Assembly: GCF_014873915.1 (NCBI RefSeq)
Contig: NZ_JADBEJ010000005.1
Coordinates: forward strand, 2,728,001-2,792,000
DNA: 64,000 bases
Source: Amycolatopsis roodepoortensis
GTDB lineage: Bacteria > Actinomycetota > Actinomycetes > Mycobacteriales > Pseudonocardiaceae
Direction of reading: 5' to 3'
The first letter of the stretch is position 1, and every line of letters starts with the position of its first letter. Position numbers and translations under genes: made by a program. The notes beneath the pieces are model-generated. The model did no database searches. It saw nothing but the letters and a program-made list of their open reading frames with translations, and was not told the DNA's origin. This document shows, in pieces, positions 31,963 to 39,725 of this stretch.

Positions 31963-32358
31963 TCATGCCGCGACCGTGACCGGAATGGATTCCATAGCGG
32001 AAAAATCGAAAATGGCGAGCTGGGCGGTTTCCTGCGCGAGGGTCACTGCCTCGGACAGGTCCGCGGTCACGACGGAAACGTCCAGGTAGACGCGACCGGT
32101 CGCAGGGTCGCGCCATCCGCCGAGAACGCGACCGCGCAGCGAAAGAGCGTCTTTCGCTCGCGCGATGTACTCGTTTAGGTCGTTGCTGGTCACGGTACCG
32201 TCGAAAACGCGTTCGTGTTCCGGATGAACGGCAACCGCATAGCCGGTACGGACGTCCGAACCGTCGTCAGGTTTGACAGAAAAACCGCCGTCCGGAACGG
32301 ACAGAGCGTCCGCCATCGCGCTAATACGGGCGGACCAATCGATCAGAGACATAGTCAT
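31963..32358 (-). CDS. Hypothetical protein, first gene of the unknown minus-strand train
   Basis: A 131-residue acidic protein with helical ends (LIDWSARISAMADALSVPDG; DLSEAVTLAQETAQLAIFDF) around a strand-rich middle. It is followed at 17 bp by the next gene. The promoter should lie in the non-coding region just to the right, where the 27-bp inverted repeat is found. Confidence 0.65.
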   Translation of the reverse strand: MTMSLIDWSARISAMADALSVPDGGFSVKPDDGSDVRTGYAVAVHPEHERVFDGTVTSNDLNEYIARAKDALSLRGRVLGGWRDPATGRVYLDVSVVTADLSEAVTLAQETAQLAIFDFSAMESIPVTVAA

Positions 32359-32420
32359 GGCGGTACTCCATTTCGTATACGAAAGTGGTTGACTGGCAGC
32401 GATTCAGGCCAGTTGTGAAC

Positions 32421-32533
32421 TGGCATCGAGGCGCGCAACCCTCGCCCTTGTGAGATCTCCGCAAAAGGGACACATCCTGGTATCCGGGCAATACGGCACT
32501 GCTCACGGGTGAGGGTTGCGCGTTTCGATGGCA
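32421..32533. repeat. 27-bp imperfect inverted repeat with a 59-base loop
   Basis: Arms at 32421-32447 and 32507-32533 are complementary at 23 of 27 positions, including an unbroken CGCGCAACCCTC core. The left arm partly overlaps a second small palindrome, CCAGTTGTGAACTGG (32409-32423). It lies 63 bp upstream of the first gene of the unknown train. Such a structure could be a transcription or replication control element, an origin or transfer site, or a structured RNA; nothing in the sequence decides between them. Confidence 0.7.
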
Positions 32534-32539
32534 CATTCC

Positions 32540-34056
32540 CTGAATCTCTAAAACACTGTTGGGATAAGCCGTTATGTCTAGCGCACAATGCCAGGAACCA
32601 TGCCCGTAAGGGTTTGGCGTGCTATGGGCAGGCGAGAGCGACGCTCTCAAGCCAGAGAAACCCAATGTCGGCAACCGCCTAAAACAACCCCGAACGCCTA
32701 CACATTGCGACGTTTTTCGGTGCTAGACCACCATTGACTTATCTTGGGGACATACCTGTGGCAGGCATGCCATTTATGCGCGCTTCTCCGCTCTATAGCA
32801 AGAGCTTTACGTCGCGAAGCTGCAAGCGCAGTTACTACGCACTCCAGATTAGAAATGCGCGTTTGGCTACGCGTCGTTCTTCACGCTGCTCTGCACGGTT
32901 TCGCTGCTGTCCGCACGGCCCAAGCCGTTGCCCGCGCTTTACGGGACTACTGTCATCTCGACACCCGGAAGGAGGTACTGACCGAATCGGAGAGCTCGCA
33001 GGGACGCCGTGCCCTGGTCCTCACCCTCTCGATTCGTTCCGTTGACTTCTTGGCGTGGAGTCGACATGTAGAAGTACACACCCTGAGTCCACACTTTGCA
33101 AGCCCAAGAGGACTCGTCGTTACCGTTCCGTTACCTCGTGGCGCAAAGTCGCTGGGTCAGAGCTGCGCAGAGTCAGCCGCGCCCCCTCGGGGTGACTGTC
33201 CAAACCGGGCATAGAAGAGCCGACAGCGGCAAGGCACGGCGACGCCCAGCGGAGCGGACAGCTCATCTCTTGCTTTTCTGGGTTTATGAATGGCGAAATG
33301 CCGAGAAATGGTAATCGCGAGCGCGTCTAGTCCTCATTTCAGCTCATGCGATTCAACCCGAGAGAACTCAAACCAAGTTTGAGTATTGACATGCGGTCGA
33401 AATTGTGATTGTCAAGCGCAAGCGACAATCGGCCGCGAATTGATACAAAGTGTCAGATTCGGACGGAGTTGATCAGCGGCGAATGCGCGACAGGGGATGC
33501 GACCGAGCAGCGGAGCAGCGAGAGTCGGGCCAATGCATGGCCATCAAACAGCGGGAAGTGGGGTACGGACCGGGTGGTGAGCAACGCAGCCAGGGTGACC
33601 ACGGGGTCACGAGTAACGGCAGGTGACCCCCCACCCAAATCGACTGTTCATGTGCCTGCCGGCCACCGAGTCGGGCGTTACATCGGTAGCCCCCGCGGAC
33701 TGCGTAACCAGGCACTTCGCAGGGTTGGAGGGCTACCGCTCTAGCAGGCAGCTGAATCGGACCGTCGCCGGGTAGGTGGCCAGGACGCTACAAGAGGATC
33801 ACTGACCGTGCTGTTGATCTACTAGTTGGTCACTCGATGTGGTGACGCCTGTTCGTCCTAAGTAGAAATACCCTGCACGGGGTACCCCGTTTGACGTAGC
33901 GTTGACAACCTTGACACTGATCAACCGAGGTGGCCGATGGCGGAGACGATTATACGCCTTCTGGCCAGAAAGGAGGCGATTCTCATTTTTGAATATCAGG
34001 GTCGCCTGTGCCGCGGGGGCGGGGTGTAGGCGGGCCGTCACGAACGATTATGGGGG
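32540..34056. other. 1.5-kb non-coding region with lower GC and small palindromes
   Basis: No frame here shows actinomycete codon bias or a fitting start, and GC is visibly lower than around it. It contains a hairpin GAGAGCG-A-CGCTCTC (32634-32648) and a palindrome GTGACC-ACGG-GGTCAC (33595-33610) with another GTGACC at 33623. Plus-strand frames of up to 156 codons exist but look random. A regulatory, origin or transfer function is possible given its place between the unknown gene train and the pilus locus. Confidence 0.5.
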
Positions 34057-34062
34057 GTGTAC

Positions 34063-34488
34063 ATGGTAACGGGGGACGCTAGGTACCTGGCGCGGTCGCG
34101 GGATCTCCGCCACGTGCTGAACGGGGAATGGATCACGCACATTTTGGTGGCGTTGAGTGCAGGTCCGCTGCATTACAGCGAGCTCCATACCGCCATTCAG
34201 GAAATGACGACGTTCGATCCGTGGACCGGGACGGTTCGCAGGATTCAGAGCCGGGCGTTGGGCCGGACGTTGCGGCGGATGGAGACCGCCGGTCTGGTGG
34301 ATCGGGTCGAGGAGCGGACGTTTCCGCGGTCGGTGGTGTACTCGCTGACTCCTGCCGCCGCGGATTTACTGGTCCGGGCGCGGCCTCTGATCGACTGGGC
34401 GGAAGAGAACCTCGATCTGATCGAGCGCTTGCAGAAGGCGCCGGACGATGGCGAGTCGTCGCAGGATGACGACGATCAGCCCGACTGA
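34063..34488 (+). CDS. HxlR-type winged-helix transcriptional regulator
   Basis: A 141-residue protein starting at ATG 34063 with a G-rich site 5 bases upstream; GTG 34057 is an alternative. LNGEWITHILVALSAGPLHYSEL is the HxlR recognition region, followed by a long RALGRTLRRMETAGLVDRVE wing and VVYSLTPAAADLL. A 30-residue acidic tail is unusual. HxlR regulators lack cysteines only in some classes; none is seen here. It is convergent with the BTAD regulator gene. Confidence 0.8.
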   Translation: MVTGDARYLARSRDLRHVLNGEWITHILVALSAGPLHYSELHTAIQEMTTFDPWTGTVRRIQSRALGRTLRRMETAGLVDRVEERTFPRSVVYSLTPAAADLLVRARPLIDWAEENLDLIERLQKAPDDGESSQDDDDQPD

Positions 34489-34514
34489 GGCATCGCTGCG
34501 CTGTCGGATGCGGT

Positions 34515-37500
34515 TCAGCTGGCCGCGGCGTTGTCGGTGGAGATCGGCTTCCGGGTGCTGCCGCGGCGTTGGAGGAAGTCGGCGAGGTTGAGCGTGTCGG
34601 GGCTGGGGCGTTGGCCGATCTCGTCCAGTGTGGTGGTCAGCAGCGCGAGGGTACGTGGGATGGCGGCGTACTGGTCGAGACGGGCTTGGGTGCGGATGAT
34701 GTCGCGGTAGACGCCCTCGTTGTAGCGGTCGAGCTTCCGGGTGCGTTCCAGCAGTGTGAGCATGGTTTCTGGATCGCTGTCGCCGTGAGCGCGGATCAGG
34801 GCGCCGAGCGCGTCCAGGACGTCGCGTCGGGTGGCCTCGCGGAACGGTTCGATCCAGGGCACGAGTAGGTCCTCGGCGAGGTCGCTCTGGTAGAGCTCGA
34901 CGGCGTCGTGCAGCTGAGCCTGGGCCTCGGTGTCGGTGGGGCGTGGTGCCTGTAGGGCGTGCTGGAGTTGCCAGTAGTCGACGACGAGTTCGTCGTTGAG
35001 CTGGTAGCGGCCATCGTTGTTGAGGACGAGGTTGTTGATCCTGCCGTCGGTGGCGTCTGTGAGCGCGCGGCGCAACATGGACAGGGTGTTGTGGAACGAG
35101 TTGTACGGCCGTGGCGGACGGCTGTCGGGCCAGACGGCCTCGTTGAGGACTTCGCGGCGGACGCCGTGGGGGTGCAGCGCGAGGTAGACGAGCACTTCCC
35201 GTTGCTTCGGCGTCAGCACGCCGCTGAGCACACGGTCTCCCTCGTCGTCGTGCAGCGTCAGGTGCAGGCGTCCCAGCACGCGCACGACCAGCGGGCGCTG
35301 TGATGCTGCGCCGTGACCGTTCTTCGGCTGCAGAGATTCCTCGGCGGCCGGTGCCTGATCGGCGGCTGGCTTGACGTCCTCGGCGGCCGTGCGGCGGTCC
35401 TCGGTGTCATCCCGGCTGGCTGAGGTCGGGCTCGTCGGCTGGACATCCACGGGGATGGGCTGGACGTCCAGCAGCTGCAGGCTCGGGCTCGGTGGGGGCT
35501 GCTCGCCGGCTTCTTGTTCTAGCGGGCGGGTGGATTCGAGCTGGGTCATCTCGTCGACCGAGCGTTGCTCGGGGACGGGTGGGGTGGGTACGACGTCGTG
35601 ATCGTCCGCAGGCGGTGTGTGCTCGTCGCCGGTGAGGCCACTGGTTGCGTAGTCGTGTGTTGTCAGGTCGGCGGGGCCTTCGGCGTCCCGGAGCACAGCA
35701 AGCAACTCGGTGGTGTCGGTGGCGGGCAGGCTGAACAGGCGTGTGTCGGCGAGGGCGTCGCCGAAACCGGGGCTGGTCGCGCTGACGGTGCCGTCGTGGC
35801 GGACGCGCACGGTCGCACCGGGGCGCCACTGGCCGAGGAGCACACCAGCCAGGCCGAGGGGCGAGCCGTTGTCGAGCACGGCTTGCAGGCGCCGTTCGGC
35901 GTGAGGTGCAGGACTGGCGAGCAGCACGAGCGAGGCCGGCGTGGGCTGGGAATCGGTCTCCTCGATGGCATGGCGCGTGCGGGTGAGCAGGGCCGCTTCC
36001 ATCTCGTCGAGAGCGGCGTCGAGCGTGGCGACGACGTGGACGGTGGACGGCAGGCTCTCGACGTCGGCGCCATCGAAGACGAGGTGCAGGTCGTCGGCGG
36101 GCACGAGCACGTGGATGCCCTCGCCGGGCTGATGTTCGGTGAGCAGGTGCAGCAGTAGCGCGCGAGCAGCGGCGGGCGCGCCGGGGCCGGCGAGGCCAAG
36201 ACCGCGGGTGCTGGCGAGGTTCAAGGCGAGTTCGCGACCGCCCCGCACGCCGACCCTCGCCGGGACTGGGACTGGTTTGTCGTCGGGTTCCAGGGCCCCG
36301 GCCGCGGTGATGTGGATCCGCGGTGGGGCTGGCGCGAGGTCGACGAACTCCACGTCCTCACCGGGCCTGCGGTCACTGTCGTCTTCCTGGTCGTACGCGG
36401 CCCGAAGTGCGCGGACCACGGGCGCGATCGGGCGCTGCAGGTCGGCGCGGTCGCCGCTGCCGATGCGGTAGTGTCGTCGGCGCCACATCCGGGCCGACAC
36501 CATGGCCGCAGTGATGGCTCCGGCGAGGCCGAGGCTGACAAACACGTCGGTCAGCAGGTCCAGCCCTGGTTCGGCCTGGTCTTCGCGGTGCTCGCCGGCC
36601 TCGTCCGGCGGGGCCGGCGCCGGGGTCGTGTCCGGTGCGGGCTGTGTTGACGGTGGAGTGGTCGGCGCGGTGCTCGTCGGAGGTGGTGGTTGCTGGGGCG
36701 GCACCTGCGGCTGCTGCTCGCCGGGGGGATGCTGTTCGGGTGGGGCAGGGACGTAGGCGGTGATCTTCCAGCCGGGGCGCACGAGGTTGGGCTTGGTCAG
36801 CGCGCGGCCGTCGGGCTGCTCCACACCACGGTTGAGCTGGAACAAATCGGGCCAGCGGCTGCCGCCGCCGGGACCGTAGATGCGTTCGGCGACCCGCCAC
36901 AGGCTGTCGTAGATCCCGTCGTGCGGGAGCCGGACCTCCTCGGTGACCTGGACCATGCCCGGCGGGGCCGGCGCTGCCCGATCGACCACCAACGTGGTCG
37001 CCGGGACGACGGCCGCCTGCGGAGCCGCGGCCTGGGTGGCTGGTCTTGGGGTCAGCGGTGCGACGACCGCGACCGGCGTGATATCGGCGGTCAGGTCCGC
37101 GGTGGTCGGGGTGGGAGCCGTGTACGGGGTCCGGTTGGCGAGCAAGGTCAGCACGATGGTGCCGATCAGGGCCGCGGCCAGCCCGTGCAGCGGGCCGGGT
37201 GGGCGGACCTGCGGCCAGGTGATCCCGCGCGCCGCGTCGATGGTGCCGCGCAGGACGTCAAGCGCGAAGAAGAACCAGACGATCCAGCACAGCACCGCCA
37301 AGGTGTTGAGAAGGAATTGCGCGCTCATCGGGTTGAGCAGCGTCGCCTGGATCTCGTCCCAGGTCGGCACGTGGTCGGGCAGCGGCCAACTCACGAAGTG
37401 CACCAAGGCCCAAGGCAGACCCGCCACGAGGGCGAGCAGGACGACGAACGCGAGCAGACCGCGCACGAACCGCAGGCTGGCGGCCAGCGCCCACCCGGCA

Positions 37501-37559
37501 TGGCGTCCTGTGCTCGGCCGTATCGGCTTCCGGCGAGAGAAGTGCGAGTGTGCGGTCAC
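34515..37559 (-). CDS. Membrane-anchored LysM/BTAD regulator of the pilus locus
   Basis: A 1014-residue protein. N-terminal membrane spans (LLAFVVLLALVAGLPWALVH; NTLAVLCWIVWFFFALDVL; AAALIGTIVLTLLAN) precede a LysM-like segment (about 205-272, with GIYDSLWRVAERIYGPG). A proline-rich linker and another span follow (near 350). The C-terminal quarter is an OmpR-like winged helix (LTPKQREVLVYLALHPHGVR) joined to a bacterial transcriptional activation domain with TPR-like helices. Proteins of this build accompany Tad pilus genes in actinomycetes. It is probably the last gene of the pilus operon, with the recombinase module inserted upstream. Confidence 0.8.
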   Translation of the reverse strand: MTAHSHFSRRKPIRPSTGRHAGWALAASLRFVRGLLAFVVLLALVAGLPWALVHFVSWPLPDHVPTWDEIQATLLNPMSAQFLLNTLAVLCWIVWFFFALDVLRGTIDAARGITWPQVRPPGPLHGLAAALIGTIVLTLLANRTPYTAPTPTTADLTADITPVAVVAPLTPRPATQAAAPQAAVVPATTLVVDRAAPAPPGMVQVTEEVRLPHDGIYDSLWRVAERIYGPGGGSRWPDLFQLNRGVEQPDGRALTKPNLVRPGWKITAYVPAPPEQHPPGEQQPQVPPQQPPPPTSTAPTTPPSTQPAPDTTPAPAPPDEAGEHREDQAEPGLDLLTDVFVSLGLAGAITAAMVSARMWRRRHYRIGSGDRADLQRPIAPVVRALRAAYDQEDDSDRRPGEDVEFVDLAPAPPRIHITAAGALEPDDKPVPVPARVGVRGGRELALNLASTRGLGLAGPGAPAAARALLLHLLTEHQPGEGIHVLVPADDLHLVFDGADVESLPSTVHVVATLDAALDEMEAALLTRTRHAIEETDSQPTPASLVLLASPAPHAERRLQAVLDNGSPLGLAGVLLGQWRPGATVRVRHDGTVSATSPGFGDALADTRLFSLPATDTTELLAVLRDAEGPADLTTHDYATSGLTGDEHTPPADDHDVVPTPPVPEQRSVDEMTQLESTRPLEQEAGEQPPPSPSLQLLDVQPIPVDVQPTSPTSASRDDTEDRRTAAEDVKPAADQAPAAEESLQPKNGHGAASQRPLVVRVLGRLHLTLHDDEGDRVLSGVLTPKQREVLVYLALHPHGVRREVLNEAVWPDSRPPRPYNSFHNTLSMLRRALTDATDGRINNLVLNNDGRYQLNDELVVDYWQLQHALQAPRPTDTEAQAQLHDAVELYQSDLAEDLLVPWIEPFREATRRDVLDALGALIRAHGDSDPETMLTLLERTRKLDRYNEGVYRDIIRTQARLDQYAAIPRTLALLTTTLDEIGQRPSPDTLNLADFLQRRGSTRKPISTDNAAAS

Positions 37560-37651
37560 GACGTGCTCAATTCCTTGGAACGTGCAGGTTTACGACTCCG
37601 CGGTCGCCACCCGAGACAGCGGCGGACGGTGAACGAGCCGGAGCGGCGATG

Positions 37652-38089
37652 TCACGTCACCGCCGCGGGAACCCGGCTGGACGTGTCCGTCGCGCCGCTG
37701 CGAGGCCCGCCGACTTCGGGTGATGCGGACGTCTGGCTGGCCGGCGGTGTCTTCGCTGTGGTCTGTGGCCCGCTCGCGTCGCTCTTGGTGGTTGGCGCGC
37801 TGGCGGTGGACCGTTTGCGCTTGGGGCGAGTTGCTTTCCGGCCGTTGAGCCACTGGGTGAGGTCGGCGGCCGGTACGTCGGTGAACTTGGCCAGCTCGTC
37901 GACGCCGATGACGTCACTGGACTCGGCGAGAACGTCACCGAGCTCTCGCTCGATGTCGCCGAGTTTCTCGGCCACTTCTGCCCGCAGCTGTGCGAGCTCA
38001 CCGACGCGCTTGGCCGCAGCGGCCCTCTTCGCGCTGCGGGCCGCGTCCGCTTCCTCGACGCGGCGTTCGATCTCTTCAGTCGTCGCCAT
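37652..38089 (-). CDS. Coiled-coil protein with a possible HTH, pilus-locus associated
   Basis: A 145-residue protein starting at ATG 38089 with AAGGAG 6 bases upstream. An N-terminal coiled coil (EEIERRVEEADAARSAKRAA to EKLGDIERELGD) is followed by VIGVDELAKFTDVPAADLTQ, a possible HTH. A low-complexity basic/Ser-Thr-Pro tail ends it. It lies between the inserted recombinase module and the BTAD regulator. Function unknown. Confidence 0.65.
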   Translation of the reverse strand: MATTEEIERRVEEADAARSAKRAAAAKRVGELAQLRAEVAEKLGDIERELGDVLAESSDVIGVDELAKFTDVPAADLTQWLNGRKATRPKRKRSTASAPTTKSDASGPQTTAKTPPASQTSASPEVGGPRSGATDTSSRVPAAVT

Positions 38090-38241
38090 CCTGGTCTCCT
38101 TCCCCGTTGTGGCACTGAGTTGGGTACGAGCGTGTGAGGGTGGTCATGGGAGTACTGCCTGAACTGCCGTGGGTTCGTTGGGGACCATTAGCGCCAGGTC
38201 GGGCGCTTGTCCTGGTGGGAGTGGGTTCACTCGTTGGTGTG

Positions 38242-38269
38242 GAGAATCCGATTGATGGTCGAGATTCTC
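38242..38269. repeat. Short inverted repeat before the integrase gene
   Basis: GAGAATC and GATTCTC are separated by 14 bases, 49 bp upstream of the integrase start. It could be an operator or recombination core; no second copy was found at the right border. Confidence 0.4.
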
Positions 38270-38317
38270 GACGAGATGCCGATGTTGTTGACACATTCGT
38301 TCTCCGATTGAACAGGG

Positions 38318-39397
38318 GTGTCCGTGGCGTTGGCTGAGGTGCGGTCGTTGGGGGCCGCGCGGCGATTGCGCACTGCCGCAGAGTTCGAGGACTTTGAGCA
38401 GGAGTTGGTGGATCAGTTCGCTCTGGCGCAGGTCGGCGCCGGTGTGACGGACGGTGTGGTGGGGTCGTATCGGTCGGTGGTGTTCGAGTTCGTGCGCTTC
38501 ACTGGCCGACCGGTGTGGACGACTCGCGCTGAGGATGTTGATCGGTTCTTGGCTGACCAGCGCAGGCGTGGCCGGGCGGCGTCCACGGTGTACAGCAAGG
38601 CGGGGACGCTGACGGCGTTCTTCGAGTTCCTCGTGGCGCGCTACCAGGGAGACATCCACGCGCTGACCGGTCATGTTCTCGAGCAGCCGGTGGATGAGTT
38701 CAACCGTCCGTCCAAGCCGGACTACGTCGCTGTGCGGGTGCCACCTGGGCAGCAGGAGGTCGAGGTACTGTTTGGCGCGTGGCGTGAGGCGTTGCCGCAT
38801 GCCCGGAAGTTCTTGCCGGCGGCACGTGACTACATGGCGGCCTCGTTGTGGCGTCGGGCGGGTTTGCGGATCACGGAGTCGCTGATGCTTGACATTCGCG
38901 ACTGGCGGCCCGATCTGGGTGAACGGGGCAAGTTGCATGTCCGGTTCGGCAAGGGCAGCCGAGGGCGTGGGCACAAACCTCGTCTGGTACCCGCGATCGA
39001 AGAGGTCGACGCTTTGATGGAGTGGTGGCTGACCGATGTGCGCCACCAGTTCGGTCCGGATTGGTCTGATCCGGATGCCCCACTGCTGCCGAGTGAGCGC
39101 CGCGACCGCGACACCGGGCGATGTGTGCGGATCGGCGATGACGCATTGCGTTCCAGCCTGGCGGATGCTGTCGACCGGTGGCTTCCAGTATGGGTGGGTC
39201 GGTTGACACCGCACGGTTTGCGGCACTTCTGCGCCTCGTCGCTGTACGAGCGAGGCATGGATCTCAAAGCGATACAAGAGATTCTGGGTCACGAATGGTT
39301 GTCGACGACGACGCGCTACATCCATGTCCACGCCAACCACATCGAACATGCTTGGGAGACGGCCAACCAGCGGGTGGCCTCCCGGCTCATGCAGTAG
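38318..39397 (+). CDS. Tyrosine recombinase/integrase (first of module)
   Basis: A 359-residue integrase with an N-terminal SAM-like DNA-binding domain (residues about 25-125) and a catalytic domain with RRAGLRITESLML (first Arg), LTPHGLRHFCAS (HxxR), GHEWLSTTTRYIHV (His/Trp and the nucleophile Tyr). All catalytic residues appear present. GTG 38318 is the likely start, followed by a second GTG two codons on. It precedes the XRE gene by 13 bp. It is probably the enzyme that moves the module. Confidence 0.9.
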   Translation: MSVALAEVRSLGAARRLRTAAEFEDFEQELVDQFALAQVGAGVTDGVVGSYRSVVFEFVRFTGRPVWTTRAEDVDRFLADQRRRGRAASTVYSKAGTLTAFFEFLVARYQGDIHALTGHVLEQPVDEFNRPSKPDYVAVRVPPGQQEVEVLFGAWREALPHARKFLPAARDYMAASLWRRAGLRITESLMLDIRDWRPDLGERGKLHVRFGKGSRGRGHKPRLVPAIEEVDALMEWWLTDVRHQFGPDWSDPDAPLLPSERRDRDTGRCVRIGDDALRSSLADAVDRWLPVWVGRLTPHGLRHFCASSLYERGMDLKAIQEILGHEWLSTTTRYIHVHANHIEHAWETANQRVASRLMQ

Positions 39398-39410
39398 CGG
39401 AGGTGTGCTG

Positions 39411-39725
39411 ATGCGGTGGAATCTGCGGATGAAAGCAGCTGAGGCGGGTATCTGGAAGTCCACGGAGATGCGCCGCCGGTTGGCCGAGGCTGGGTTGGAG
39501 ATCAGTGCGGGCAAGATGTCAGCCTTGTGGACCGGCACGCCGACCACGATCCGGCTGGATGACCTCGATGTGATCTGCGCGGTGCTGGAGTGTGAACCGA
39601 CCGAGCTACTGATCCGGGAACCGGACAAGGTGGCCGCCCGCAGGCCGCAGAAGACGGCCGAGGCCACGGGAGGGGCAGTGGTCACGCCCCGGTTCGGTCG
39701 GCACCGGTCTGTGCCGCCGGCGTGA
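39411..39725 (+). CDS. XRE/Cro-type HTH protein of the recombinase module
   Basis: A 104-residue protein starting at ATG 39411 with GGAGG upstream. The HTH spans about residues 10-70 (MRRRLAEAGLEISAGKMSAL, TTIRLDDLDVICAVLECEP). Its stop overlaps the start of the downstream recombinase (GTGA), so the pair is coupled. In these modules the XRE protein probably controls or assists recombination. Confidence 0.87.
   Translation: MRWNLRMKAAEAGIWKSTEMRRRLAEAGLEISAGKMSALWTGTPTTIRLDDLDVICAVLECEPTELLIREPDKVAARRPQKTAEATGGAVVTPRFGRHRSVPPA

Noticed and set aside
32744..33214. 156-codon plus-strand frame in the non-coding region
   Set aside because: Mixed codon use, no ribosome site at a start and no recognisable sequence; a GGAAGGAGG at about 32970 is followed by no suitable start codon.
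33868..33885. ATACCCTGCACGGGGTAC as another CsoR/CstR operator
   Set aside because: The half-sites are two bases further apart than in the other copies and no sulfur gene follows.
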